Positions 1 through 8,232 of a DNA stretch of 64,000 bases are shown one piece after another (position 1 is the stretch's first letter; each line of letters opens with the position of its first letter). Both the position numbers and the translations under genes were made by a program. The notes below the pieces were generated by a model. That model was not told where the DNA came from. It saw only the letters and a program-made list of their open reading frames with translations, and ran no database searches. This DNA is from Winogradskyella vidalii (GTDB taxonomy: Bacteria; Bacteroidota; Bacteroidia; Flavobacteriales; Flavobacteriaceae), in NCBI RefSeq assembly GCF_013403955.1, contig NZ_JABFDG010000001.1, positions 682,001 to 746,000 of the forward strand, read 5' to 3'.

Positions 1-411
1 AATATTCAGTTTACTATTAATAACTTTATTCCTATAGACAATAGTATTGTACATACAGATTTTGAAAAGTTAACAGTTGTTTTAAAACACTTAGTTGAAA
101 ATGCTATAAAGTATACTTTAGAAGGGGGTAAAGTTGTATTAAGTTGTAGTATGAATGCTAATAATACGCAAATAACATTTATATTAAAAGATACTGGAAT
201 TGGTATCCCTCCAGATAAATTAGAAACTATTTTTAATCCTTTTTATCAGGTGGATGTAGAAAATAAAAATGCATTACATGGTTCTGGTATTGGGCTTTCT
301 ATATCTAGAGCTTATGTGAGAATGCTAGGTGGAGATTTAGAGCTTGAAAGTATTGAAGGAAAAGGGACTGCGTTTATGTTTAGTATAGATGTAGGTTTAA
401 AAGGAAATTAA
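1..411 (+). CDS. Sensor histidine kinase, C-terminal ATPase domain (5' end outside window)
   Basis: The reading frame is open from the first base, so the gene begins upstream of the window. The visible 136 residues form a GHKL-type ATP-binding domain: an N-box (HLVENAIKYT) near visible residue 31, a G1 box (DTGIGIPP) and a G2 box (GSGIGLSI). The protein stops about 30 residues after G2, so this copy carries no receiver domain at its C-terminus. By family knowledge it phosphorylates a conserved histidine in a missing upstream domain and passes the phosphate to a response regulator. The sensed signal and partner cannot be seen here. A hairpin terminator follows 20 bases after the stop codon. 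Confidence 0.92.
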   Translation, partial: NIQFTINNFIPIDNSIVHTDFEKLTVVLKHLVENAIKYTLEGGKVVLSCSMNANNTQITFILKDTGIGIPPDKLETIFNPFYQVDVENKNALHGSGIGLSISRAYVRMLGGDLELESIEGKGTAFMFSIDVGLKGN

Positions 412-431
412 TTGTGCTTAATACTAAAAAG

Positions 432-466
432 AAAAGCACTTCAAACTTAATAGTAGAAGTGCTTTT
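432..466 (+). terminator. Hairpin terminator after the histidine kinase
   Basis: An 11-bp perfect inverted repeat, AAAAGCACTTC and GAAGTGCTTTT, with a 13-base spacer. The stem starts and ends in A and T runs, as expected for a factor-independent terminator working in either direction. Confidence 0.65.
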
Positions 467-495
467 AAATATATAATAGGCGCCAATTGGCGGAA

Positions 496-545
496 AATGT
501 AAGTTATACGCTCTTGGTAATAACTACCTGCGTGAAACTTACATT
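496..545. other. Structured intergenic element (long imperfect hairpin)
   Basis: AATGTAAGTT (496-505) pairs with AACTTACATT (536-545). Inside it ACGC (508-511) pairs with GCGT (530-533), and GGTA (516-519) pairs with TACC (525-528) around a five-base loop. A 12-base perfect palindrome, CGCCAATTGGCG, lies just before it at 481-492. The element sits between two convergent genes. There is no T-run, so it is not a plain terminator. Its function is unknown; it could be an eroded repeat or a 3'-UTR structure. Confidence 0.4.
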
Positions 546-566
546 ATAGTTTGTAAATGTAAGGTC

Positions 567-1259
567 TTATTCTTTGGTGTCCAAAACAATGTTGACGTCA
601 GTAAAATTTAGATTCCAGTGTCCACTTTCTTGTTTATGGTCTATCGCAATTTTAATGCCGTTGAAATCTTTAATATTTTCAAAAGTTGTTGTTAGCGAGG
701 GTTCAGCGGAGTTTCCTCTTCTAAAAATCCATTCTTTAATGATAAAGTCGTTATCATAAAATATATCATAAGCATCACCTGGCGTGTAACCACCTTCATT
801 AGAATAGGTTAGTGTTATCATCTGTAACACGTCCTTACTTATTGGTGTAGTTGCTGTTTTTGGCTCCGTTATTTTAGCAGAACTATCCCAAACCAATTGA
901 AAAGGGATTAATAACCAGAATTTGTCATTAATAAACGCTTTGTCAGCTACCATGTTTGTACTGTCTACTTCATGTCTATAATAGTCATAGTTTTGATCAT
1001 TATCTGTTAAAAGCACTCTGTTTTGTTTTGGAAACCACGTCCATTTTCTACCAATTCCTTTAATAGAATCTTTATCAACTTGAAATGTAAATTTTACCTC
1101 AGATACATTTTTCCAATGCTCAAAACCATGTGCATTGGCGATTTTTTCTGCTACAGTTAATTCCTGCTTAACCTTTAGGTTTTCAGTTGTTTTTTCTTTG
1201 TCAGATTTACAGCTCGACATAAATAGCAAACAGATTAAACCAAGATATAATGATTTCAT
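567..1259 (-). CDS. Conserved lipoprotein of unknown function
   Basis: 230 residues. The N-terminus is a lipoprotein signal peptide ending in a lipobox (FMSSC, Cys17), so the mature protein is probably anchored in a membrane facing the periplasm. After a Lys/Glu-rich linker, the body opens with HGFEHWKNVSEVKFTF, a pattern I associate with flavobacterial lipoproteins of the DUF6503 type; that assignment is from memory and tentative. The beta-rich C-terminal part resembles LolA/LolB-like or outer-membrane lipoprotein folds, but no catalytic motif is visible. It is divergent from the methyltransferase at 1300, with only 40 bases between them. Confidence 0.75.
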   Translation of the reverse strand: MKSLYLGLICLLFMSSCKSDKEKTTENLKVKQELTVAEKIANAHGFEHWKNVSEVKFTFQVDKDSIKGIGRKWTWFPKQNRVLLTDNDQNYDYYRHEVDSTNMVADKAFINDKFWLLIPFQLVWDSSAKITEPKTATTPISKDVLQMITLTYSNEGGYTPGDAYDIFYDNDFIIKEWIFRRGNSAEPSLTTTFENIKDFNGIKIAIDHKQESGHWNLNFTDVNIVLDTKE

Positions 1260-1299
1260 ATTAAAAGTTGTTTTAAATTACACGTAAAATTAATCAACA

Positions 1300-2100
1300 A
1301 TGAATAAAGCAGCTAGTTATTTTGAGGTTAATAAAGCCACATGGAATAAAAAAGTAGCTATACATGCACAAAGTGAAATGTATAATCTTGAGGTTTTCAA
1401 AAAAGGTAAAACCTCTTTAATGCCATACGAATTAAAGACTTTAAAAAATGTAGAGGGGAAATCTTTGTTGCATTTACAATGCCATTTTGGACAGGATACG
1501 TTGAGTTGGAGTCGAAGAGGCGCAAAGTGTGTTGGTATAGATATTAGTGATGAAGGTATAAAACTGGCAAAACAATTAAATAAGGAATTGGCGCTTGATG
1601 CTGATTTTGTTTGCTGTAACGTCTTAGATACCTCGCAGTATGTTTCTGAAACCTTTGATATTGTATTTACAAGTTATGGTACTATTGGTTGGCTACCCGA
1701 TTTGAAGCCTTGGGCTAAAATGATTTCAGAACGTCTTAAAGTAGGTGGCACATTCTATATCGTAGAGTTTCATCCTATTGCTTGGATGTTTGATTACGTT
1801 AATGGTAATGCAGAAATGAAATACCATTACAGTCAAGATGAAGTGATTTATGAACAGTACGAAGGCACTTATGCCAATGAAACATCAAAAATGGTAAGCA
1901 AAGAATACGGTTGGAATCACGGTTTGAGTGAGGTTGTTAACGCATTAATTGAAGCGGGATTACAAATTGATTATCTCAATGAATATGATGAAAGTCCGTA
2001 TGATGTGTTTCCAAATTTAAAGAAAACGGAATCGGGAATGTATAAGATGGAAAACCAATTGTTTCCATTGATTTTTGAGTTGAAGGCTACAAAATTATAA
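1300..2100 (+). CDS. Class I SAM-dependent methyltransferase
   Basis: 266 residues with a Rossmann-type methyltransferase core: motif I is LLHLQCHFGQDTLSW near residue 56, followed by GIDISDEGI (the acidic residue that binds the ribose of S-adenosylmethionine) and a later SYGTIGWLPDL segment. The first glycine-rich loop reads HLQCHFGQDT, a variant typical of a bacterial SAM methyltransferase group with no settled substrate. It is monocistronic, divergent from a lipoprotein and convergent with msrA across a shared terminator. No pathway context points to a substrate. Confidence 0.85.
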   Translation: MNKAASYFEVNKATWNKKVAIHAQSEMYNLEVFKKGKTSLMPYELKTLKNVEGKSLLHLQCHFGQDTLSWSRRGAKCVGIDISDEGIKLAKQLNKELALDADFVCCNVLDTSQYVSETFDIVFTSYGTIGWLPDLKPWAKMISERLKVGGTFYIVEFHPIAWMFDYVNGNAEMKYHYSQDEVIYEQYEGTYANETSKMVSKEYGWNHGLSEVVNALIEAGLQIDYLNEYDESPYDVFPNLKKTESGMYKMENQLFPLIFELKATKL

Positions 2101-2104
2101 TATA

Positions 2105-2138
2105 AGACCTTTGAGGTTTTAAAAACCTCAAAAGGTCT
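2105..2138. terminator. Bidirectional terminator between the methyltransferase and msrA
   Basis: AGACCTTTGAGGTTTT pairs with AAAACCTCAAAAGGTCT with a single bulged base. It lies between the two convergent stop codons (2100 and 2151) and can serve both strands. Confidence 0.7.
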
Positions 2139-2150
2139 GGTATAGTTATA

Positions 2151-2813
2151 TTAATGCTTTTCATTATCCTTTAACAATTCAGGAAACTTAGCTTTAAATT
2201 TATTTAATCTTGGTATAGAAACATTCTTAATGTAGCCATTGTTCGGGTTTCTACGTTCATAGTTCTGGTGGTAGTCTTCTGCGACCCAAAATTTTTGAAA
2301 AGGATAAACTTCAGCTGCAATAGTTGCATTTAACTCTTTAGCTAAAGCTGCCTTTTTGTTTTCTATGATTTTCTTTTGTTCCTTATTTTGGTAAAAAATG
2401 ATTGAGCGGTATTGCGAACCGTGGTCGGGCCCTTGGCCATTAACTTGAGTGGGGTTTTGTGATCCAAAATACACATCAACTAAGGTTGAAAAACTAACAA
2501 CTTTAGGGTCGTAAATAATTTCAACAGCTTCGGCATGTCCAGTTCTACCTGTATTACTTTTTTCGTAAGTTGGGTTTTCTGTAAATCCACCTGCGTAACC
2601 CGATATGGATTCCTCTACACCTTCTACACTTTCAAAAATGGCTTCGACACACCAAAAGCAGCCGCTTGCAAAATAGGCTCTCGCTTTTCCGTCTTGTAAA
2701 GGCACAACAACAGGTTCGGCATCGATTACAGCTTGTTGTTTTGGGTTTGTTTGTGCTTGATTATGGCAACTAAATAATAAGGTAATGGTTAAAACGCTAA
2801 GTAACTTTTTCAT
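2151..2813 (-). CDS. msrA: Peptide-methionine (S)-S-oxide reductase MsrA, lipoprotein form
   Basis: 220 residues. MsrA reduces methionine-S-sulfoxide in proteins, repairing oxidative damage. The catalytic motif GCFWC is present near residue 52, followed by the usual YAGG and GHAEAVEI segments and a C-terminal FWVAEDYHQNY. Unlike cytoplasmic MsrA it has an N-terminal signal peptide with a lipobox (LLFSC, Cys16), so it should work on envelope proteins as a lipoprotein. The only other cysteines are the two of GCFWC, so recycling probably uses that pair directly with a thioredoxin-like partner. It is a single gene, transcribed away from the coiled-coil gene at 2945. Confidence 0.95.
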   Translation of the reverse strand: MKKLLSVLTITLLFSCHNQAQTNPKQQAVIDAEPVVVPLQDGKARAYFASGCFWCVEAIFESVEGVEESISGYAGGFTENPTYEKSNTGRTGHAEAVEIIYDPKVVSFSTLVDVYFGSQNPTQVNGQGPDHGSQYRSIIFYQNKEQKKIIENKKAALAKELNATIAAEVYPFQKFWVAEDYHQNYERRNPNNGYIKNVSIPRLNKFKAKFPELLKDNEKH

Positions 2814-2899
2814 AAGCTTTTATAATTGTCTTTCTTTTTATAGTCGAGATTAGTTACTAATCCTTAGGGTGAATTCCTTAAAGTTTTATTAAAATAAAA

Positions 2900-2923
2900 A
2901 AGCCCTTGCAGGTGCAAAGGCTT
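2900..2923 (-). terminator. Terminator of the coiled-coil/Nif3 transcript
   Basis: AAGCCCTTGCA and TGCAAAGGCTT form a stem with one mismatch. It lies 22 bases beyond the stop of the minus-strand gene at 2945 and has A/T runs on both sides. Confidence 0.55.
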
Positions 2924-2944
2924 AATTTTATAATATACTGAATA

Positions 2945-3730
2945 CTACTTGCTAAGTTTAGCAAATAACTTATTCATTTTTACTTTTTCTTCTTCAGCTA
3001 AAGCCGCATCAACTAAGATACGTCCACTATGCTCATCAGTAATTACTTTCTTACGAGAAGCAATTTCAACTTGAACTTGAGGTGGAATCGTAAAGAAAGA
3101 ACCACCAGAAGCACCACGTTCTATAGCTACAACAGCTAAACCATTTTTAACGTTGTTTCTAATTCTAAGGTAAGCTTTAACTAAGCGTTCATCAATTTTC
3201 TTCTGAAAATCTAAAGACTTATTGTTAAGTGCTTCTTCTTCTTTTTCAGTTTCCTTCAAAATTTCGTTAAGCTCTCCTTTTTTATGCTTTAAATGCGCAT
3301 TACGGTCTTTTAAACGGTCTTTAGTTCCAGAAATCACTTCTTTTTTCTGCTCTATCTGTACTTTAAATTCTTTAATGTGCTTTTCAGCCAATTGAATTTC
3401 TAACTCCTGAAATTCAATTTCTTTGGTCAATGAATTATATTCCCTGTTATTTCTAACATTCTTTTGTTGTTCACTGTATTTTTTGATTAAAGATTTAGCT
3501 TCTTCAATTAAGTTTTTCTTTCCCTTAATATCGTCATCAATAATAGTTAAACTATCATTTAGCTTTTCTAATCTTAAGTTAAGTCCTTCAACTTCGTCTT
3601 CTAAATCTCTAACTTCTAAAGGAAGCTCACCTCTGACATTTCTTATTTCATCTACTCTAGAGTCAATTAATTGTAAATCATATAGTGCTCTTAATCGCTC
3701 TTCAACAGAAACTTCAGCCTTTTTTGCCAT
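2945..3730 (-). CDS. Coiled-coil protein of the C4-type zinc-ribbon family, zinc site lost
   Basis: 261 residues. Residues about 30-195 are a long charged helical hairpin predicted to be a coiled coil, followed by a small C-terminal domain. It matches the bacterial C4-type zinc-ribbon family (CT398-like), in which the tail normally carries Cys-Gly-Gly-Cys and Cys-x2-Cys around an IPPQ...GRILVD core. Here the core is intact (GGSFFTIPPQVQVEIASRKK, then EHSGRILVD) but every expected cysteine is Ser, Asp or another residue: ASGGS and TDEHSG. The protein has no cysteine at all. It follows the Nif3-like gene by 2 bases, an arrangement I know as common in Bacteroidota. Function is unknown; the family has been linked to nucleic-acid or secretion-related roles. 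Confidence 0.85.
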   Translation of the reverse strand: MAKKAEVSVEERLRALYDLQLIDSRVDEIRNVRGELPLEVRDLEDEVEGLNLRLEKLNDSLTIIDDDIKGKKNLIEEAKSLIKKYSEQQKNVRNNREYNSLTKEIEFQELEIQLAEKHIKEFKVQIEQKKEVISGTKDRLKDRNAHLKHKKGELNEILKETEKEEEALNNKSLDFQKKIDERLVKAYLRIRNNVKNGLAVVAIERGASGGSFFTIPPQVQVEIASRKKVITDEHSGRILVDAALAEEEKVKMNKLFAKLSK

Positions 3731-3732
3731 AA

Positions 3733-4827
3733 TTATAAATACTTTATCGGATTTGTATTTGTCTTTGATAAAATGATGGCAAAATTAGTAATTTTTTTCG
3801 AGAGATAGTCTACTAAAAACGTTTTTGTGAATTGTTCGCTCTCATAATGTCCAATATCTGCAAGTACAATGTTATTTTCGGCACTAAAAAAATCATGGTA
3901 TTTAAGGTCAGCAGTTACTAAAAGGTCAGCATTTGCCGCTTTTGCCGCAGGTATAGCAAAACTTCCCGATCCACCTAAAACAGCAATGCGTTTAATGGGG
4001 TGGTTTAAAGATTTTGAATGTCTAATAGATTGGGTTTGCATTTTATTTTTTATAAAACGAAGACAATCTTCGGTTTCCATGGCATTTTCAAGCTCGCCAA
4101 CCATACCAATTCCAATATGTTGATTGGTGTTTTCTAAGGTTGAAATTTCATAAGCAACTTCTTCGTAAGGATGTGTATTAAATAATGTTTTCAGGATTGT
4201 AGTTTCAAGGTGTTTTTTGAAGGTTACAGAAATAGCCATTTCTTTTTCGGTGTGTAATTCGCCTTTTTTGCCAATAACAGGATTTGAATCTTCGTTGCCC
4301 AAGTAAGTGCCTTCACCTTCAATATTAAAACTACAAGATTCGTAATTGCCGATATTTCCTGCGCCTGCTTTAAATAGTGCGGTTCTTAAGGCTTCGGCAT
4401 TTGCTTTAGGAACATAGGTTTGTAGTTTTTTTATGGTGCCAGATTGCGGTATTAAAACAGTTTTGTTTTTTAATCCTAACTGGTCACAAATAATAGAATT
4501 AACACCTTGAAATGCATTATCTAATGCCGTATGAATTGAAAAAATAGCAATATTATGTTTGATGGCCTTTATAACCACGCGTTCTACATAAGTTTTCCCT
4601 GTTAGTTTTTTTAAACCTTTAAAGATGATAGGGTGAAAGCTTACTATAAGATTACATTTGTTCTCTATAGCTTCATCCACAACTGTTTCAAGGGTGTCTA
4701 AGGTGACTAAAACCCCTGAAACTTTTTCGTTTTTATCACCGACTAGAAGTCCAACATTATCAAAATCTTCAGCATAGGCTAAAGGCGCTAAGTTGTGTAA
4801 GTGATTAATTACGTCTTGTATGATCAT
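3733..4827 (-). CDS. Nif3-like dinuclear metal centre protein
   Basis: 364 residues, the long form of the NIF3/YqfO family: an N-terminal NIF3 half, a PII-like insertion in the middle (about residues 130-230), and a C-terminal NIF3 half. Metal-ligand candidates visible are the His of SFHPIIF near residue 66, the Asp of TALDN, and the His and Glu of IGHYESE near the C-terminus. The usual HHP motif reads FHP, so one of the paired histidines is missing. The family is a toroidal hexamer; the enzymatic role is unsettled (GTP cyclohydrolase-like activity has been claimed). It is co-directional with the coiled-coil gene, 2 bases apart, and divergent from lpxK. Confidence 0.9.
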   Translation of the reverse strand: MIIQDVINHLHNLAPLAYAEDFDNVGLLVGDKNEKVSGVLVTLDTLETVVDEAIENKCNLIVSFHPIIFKGLKKLTGKTYVERVVIKAIKHNIAIFSIHTALDNAFQGVNSIICDQLGLKNKTVLIPQSGTIKKLQTYVPKANAEALRTALFKAGAGNIGNYESCSFNIEGEGTYLGNEDSNPVIGKKGELHTEKEMAISVTFKKHLETTILKTLFNTHPYEEVAYEISTLENTNQHIGIGMVGELENAMETEDCLRFIKNKMQTQSIRHSKSLNHPIKRIAVLGGSGSFAIPAAKAANADLLVTADLKYHDFFSAENNIVLADIGHYESEQFTKTFLVDYLSKKITNFAIILSKTNTNPIKYL

Positions 4828-4843
4828 AAATGTATATTTGTTT

Positions 4844-4851
4844 CAAAAATA
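4844..4851 (-). promoter_or_regulatory. Minus-7 box for the Nif3-like operon
   Basis: On the minus strand this reads TATTTTTG, fitting the Bacteroidota consensus TAnnTTTG, 16 bases before the ATG at 4827. No matching TTG minus-33 element was found at the usual distance, so support is moderate. Confidence 0.4.
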
Positions 4852-4883
4852 ATATAATTTAGTCGTCGTGAAATAGCAATCTT

Positions 4884-4897
4884 CAAATTTACATTTG
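4884..4897. promoter_or_regulatory. Overlapping divergent minus-7 boxes (Nif3-like operon / lpxK)
   Basis: The segment CAAATTTACATTTG reads TACATTTG on the plus strand (4890-4897, toward lpxK) and TAAATTTG on the minus strand (4884-4891, toward the Nif3-like gene). Both fit TAnnTTTG, so two polymerases could compete for nearly the same bases. Confidence 0.45.
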
Positions 4898-4949
4898 CAG
4901 AATCGTATCATTTTTGATGTTTCATGTTAAATTAAAAGCATTCATAATT

Positions 4950-5957
4950 ATGACGTTTATCCGGATTCTATTATTTCCTATTGTGCCTATTTATTATTTG
5001 GTGACTTGGTTACGGAATTGGTTATATGATTCAGGAATTAAATCCTCTAAAGCTTATGATTTTCCTGTGATTTGTGTCGGTAACCTCAGTACCGGTGGTA
5101 CAGGAAAAACACCAATGATTGAATATTTAATTCGATTGTTAACTTCTGAAAAACAACTGGCGACATTGAGTCGAGGCTATAAACGAAAAACTGAGGGTTT
5201 TGTAATTGCTGACAAAAATGCCAATGCAGATACTATTGGAGATGAGCCGTTTCAATTCTATAGAAAATTTGAAACTCTTACTGTTGCTGTTGATGCTAAT
5301 AGACAAAATGGTATTGCTCAGTTGCGTGATTTAAAACAAGCTCCTGAAGTTATTCTGTTAGATGACGCTTTTCAACATAGAAAAGTAAAAGCAGGTTTTA
5401 ATATTCTTTTGACAGCTTATAATAACCTCTATTATAAAGATATCGTTTTACCAACTGGAAATTTACGGGAGCCTAGGTTGGGTTCAAAACGTGCTAATAT
5501 TATTGTAGTTACAAAATGTCCTAAAACCATTTCTGAAGCTGAAAAGCAAAAGATCATTTCCGGATTAAAATTAAAGACAAACCAGCAAGTGTTTTTTAGT
5601 TTTGTAGATTATTCTTCTCGTGTGATTTCTGAGACTAAAGATATGGAATTGGAAGCGCTTCCAAAATTTACATTGGTAACAGGTATAGCTAATGCGAAAC
5701 CATTGGTAGAATATTTAGTTAAAAAAGGCTTGGAATTTGATCACTTAGAATTTAGTGATCATTATGATTTTAAAGCATCTGACCTCAAAAATTTAGCTTC
5801 AAAATCGCTAATTATTACTACAGAAAAGGATTATGTACGCTTGTCGACAAGTGAGGGGTTAAAGAAAAAGCTGTTTTATTTGCCTATAGAAATTAAAATA
5901 GATAAGCCAGCTCTATTTAATAGAGCGATTAATACATTTGTTAACCAAAGAAGCTAG
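4950..5957 (+). CDS. lpxK: Tetraacyldisaccharide 4'-kinase LpxK
   Basis: LpxK phosphorylates the 4' position of the lipid A disaccharide precursor at the inner membrane, making lipid IVA. The protein opens with a hydrophobic anchor (FIRILLFPIVPIYYLVTWL), then a P-loop (GNLSTGGTGKTP) at about residue 43, then SRGYKRKT and LDDAFQHRK, all standard for the family. I chose the ATG at 4950 (335 residues) because it places the anchor at the extreme N-terminus as in other LpxK proteins; ATG 4917 would add 11 residues. The last 17 bases overlap the convergent kinase gene that ends at 5941. The lipid A pathway neighbours are not in this window. Confidence 0.95.
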   Translation: MTFIRILLFPIVPIYYLVTWLRNWLYDSGIKSSKAYDFPVICVGNLSTGGTGKTPMIEYLIRLLTSEKQLATLSRGYKRKTEGFVIADKNANADTIGDEPFQFYRKFETLTVAVDANRQNGIAQLRDLKQAPEVILLDDAFQHRKVKAGFNILLTAYNNLYYKDIVLPTGNLREPRLGSKRANIIVVTKCPKTISEAEKQKIISGLKLKTNQQVFFSFVDYSSRVISETKDMELEALPKFTLVTGIANAKPLVEYLVKKGLEFDHLEFSDHYDFKASDLKNLASKSLIITTEKDYVRLSTSEGLKKKLFYLPIEIKIDKPALFNRAINTFVNQRS

Positions 5958-8181
5958 ATACTATCTTTTCACCAGAAAGCGCGGCGTGTAACTTAGATTC
6001 GAAGTCTTCTTGTTTAAATGGTTTAGAAATAATATCATCGAAACCAGCATCACCAAACTCGTGCATTTTATCTTCTAATGTTACTGCTGTTAAGGCAAAA
6101 ATAGTAAGGTCTTTATCAAAAGTTCTGATGATTTTTGTTGCTTCTAATCCACTTATACCTGGCATATGGATGTCCATTAAAACAACATCGTAATTGATTT
6201 CTTTTACCTGCTCTACTGCAGCTTCACCATTATCAACAATATCACAATAAAGATTCATTTTATTTAGAATCTTTTTAGTAATCATTTGATTAATCTTGTT
6301 GTCCTCTACAATTAGAATTTTAACGTTACTTAAATCCAAGCTTTCCATCTTATTAACTTTTTTAACTTCTTCTACAACAGGTTTTTTAGCATTTTTATCA
6401 TATTCTAAAGGAATTTCAAAAGAGAATGTCGTGCCTTTTCCAAGCTCACTCTGTAAATAAATCTTACCTTTTAGAATCTGAATCAATCCTTTTACAATAG
6501 ATAGGCCGAGACCTGTTCCGCCGTATTTTCTGTTAATTTGTACAGAGCCTTGAGAGAAACTTTCAAACATATGGTCTTGCTTTTCTTTTGTAATACCAAT
6601 ACCATTGTCTTCAATTTCGAAACGAAGTTTATACATATTGTCTTCAATACCAATTTTGTACGCTCTTACCCAGATATCTCCGTCTTTAGTGAATTTAATA
6701 GCATTTCCAAGCAGGTTAATTAAGATTTGGGAAATCTTTAATTGGTCACCAATAAATGTTTCTGGCAAACCATTTTCATAGTTTAAATGTATGGTTGTAT
6801 CTTGATCCTTAGCTGAATTACTAAGAGCAGATATAACATTTTCTAATTTATTTTTAAGGTTGAAGTTTTCGGGGTCCAACTCAACTTTATTGGCTTCAAT
6901 TTTATTGATTTGAAGAATATCATTAATAAAGGTAAGTAGATAATCTCCTGAGAATTTTAAGGATTTTAAATGCGGAATTTGATGTTCCTTTGGGTCTTCA
7001 TCCAATAACATATTAGTAAGCCCTGTAACAGCATACAAGGGTGTACGTAACTCGTGCGTAACGGTAGATAAGAAATTAGCTTTAGTTTTAGAGGCTAACT
7101 CTGCTTTTTCCTTGGCAACAATAAGCTCATCATTCTTTTTGTGAAGCATAGTGTTGGTGTTTAACCTAATATTGTTGTTTTTATACAGTGATAAGGTTAA
7201 TAGTGATAATATGGTAATTAAAGCAATACTCAATATTGTTGTAATTCTTACAAATGTACTTTCTGCACTAACTTCATCAATCTGTGCTTTTAATTGTGCA
7301 TTCTGTGCATCTTTATAATTGTTAATGAGTTGACCAGAGATTCCAAGGGGTAAGTTTTGTCGCTTGATGTTTAATATTGAATCCGATAAATGAATATGTT
7401 TTTTTATATACTCATGAGAACTTTTGAAATTTCCATTTTTCTCATGAATATCGCTTAGCGTTAAATAGGCTTCATTGACATCTTCTAAATTGTTGTGGGC
7501 TTTAGCAATGGCGAGTCCATCTTCAGTTTGAGAAAGTGCCATATTAGAATCACCTAAGGCAAAATATACCTTACCACTATTAATCAACGCCCCACTAAGG
7601 CGACGTTTTTGATCGTATTTCCGGGCTATAATAATTGTTTTTTCTAACTCAGCTTTAGCATCTTCATATTGTTTTAAAGCAATATAAACCTTCGCTTCGT
7701 TTAGCGTAACTTCAGAGATATACTCCTCTAAATCTTCTTGCTCAAATAGGCTTTCCGCAGATTTAAAATATTCTAAAGCAGCTTTGTATTCTTCTTTAGC
7801 AGTATGAATAACACCTTTTATATTATAGGTGATGGCTTGGTTGTCGTAGTAATTGTTTTTACGCTGTATTTGTATGGCCTTATTAAGAGAAATATTAGCT
7901 TGTTCTTCTTCTCCTACTAAGAATTGAACTTTTCCTATTTTAGTATAGATATTACCCTGGTTAGAAGAATCTTCAGTTTTTATGGCAACCTCTAGGGCCT
8001 TGTCCAAATTATCCTTAGCGTTGTAGTAATTACCACGATCGCTATCTAATTTGGCTTGTTTTAGATATTGAAGAAGTTGCAATTCAAGCATATCTTCATC
8101 TTCAACGCGATGTTCTTGCGCATAAATTAGACTACAAAAACATGCTAAAATAACAAATATGTGATATTTGATATGGGACAT
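5941..8181 (-). CDS. TPR-containing hybrid sensor histidine kinase / response regulator
   Basis: 746 residues. Order of parts: signal peptide (to about residue 21), periplasmic tetratricopeptide repeats (about 35-270), one transmembrane helix (about 312-333, ITTILSIALITILSLL), a HisKA domain with the phospho-acceptor His376 in HELRTP, a GHKL ATPase (DNGIGI, GGTGLGLSI), and a C-terminal receiver with phospho-acceptor Asp670 (LMDIHMPG) and the KP lysine (SKPF). It autophosphorylates and relays the phosphate to its own receiver; no DNA-binding output domain is attached, so a further phosphotransfer partner or protein target is likely. TPR sensors of this kind are common in Bacteroidota. The 3' end overlaps lpxK by 17 bases tail to tail. 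Confidence 0.93.
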   Translation of the reverse strand: MSHIKYHIFVILACFCSLIYAQEHRVEDEDMLELQLLQYLKQAKLDSDRGNYYNAKDNLDKALEVAIKTEDSSNQGNIYTKIGKVQFLVGEEEQANISLNKAIQIQRKNNYYDNQAITYNIKGVIHTAKEEYKAALEYFKSAESLFEQEDLEEYISEVTLNEAKVYIALKQYEDAKAELEKTIIIARKYDQKRRLSGALINSGKVYFALGDSNMALSQTEDGLAIAKAHNNLEDVNEAYLTLSDIHEKNGNFKSSHEYIKKHIHLSDSILNIKRQNLPLGISGQLINNYKDAQNAQLKAQIDEVSAESTFVRITTILSIALITILSLLTLSLYKNNNIRLNTNTMLHKKNDELIVAKEKAELASKTKANFLSTVTHELRTPLYAVTGLTNMLLDEDPKEHQIPHLKSLKFSGDYLLTFINDILQINKIEANKVELDPENFNLKNKLENVISALSNSAKDQDTTIHLNYENGLPETFIGDQLKISQILINLLGNAIKFTKDGDIWVRAYKIGIEDNMYKLRFEIEDNGIGITKEKQDHMFESFSQGSVQINRKYGGTGLGLSIVKGLIQILKGKIYLQSELGKGTTFSFEIPLEYDKNAKKPVVEEVKKVNKMESLDLSNVKILIVEDNKINQMITKKILNKMNLYCDIVDNGEAAVEQVKEINYDVVLMDIHMPGISGLEATKIIRTFDKDLTIFALTAVTLEDKMHEFGDAGFDDIISKPFKQEDFESKLHAALSGEKIVSSFFG

Positions 8182-8232
8182 TCAGCTCAGTTTAGTTAAA
8201 AACAAATATAATTATTTATTCGACAAAAGTGG
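8182..8232. other. 51-base gap between gap and the TPR kinase
   Basis: The region holds the minus-7 box at 8203-8210 and no stem. It is listed because gap and the kinase run in the same direction and this is the only obvious control point between them. Confidence 0.3.
8203..8210 (-). promoter_or_regulatory. Minus-7 box for the TPR hybrid kinase
   Basis: Minus-strand TATATTTG fits TAnnTTTG, 21 bases before the ATG at 8181, in the 51-base gap after gap. A TTG at the usual minus-33 distance was not seen. Confidence 0.4.

Noticed and set aside
3423..3776. 117-residue plus-strand frame opposite the coiled-coil protein
   Set aside because: It lies wholly antisense to a well-supported gene, is Ser/Leu-rich as expected from complementing Lys/Glu codons, and has no family match or promoter.
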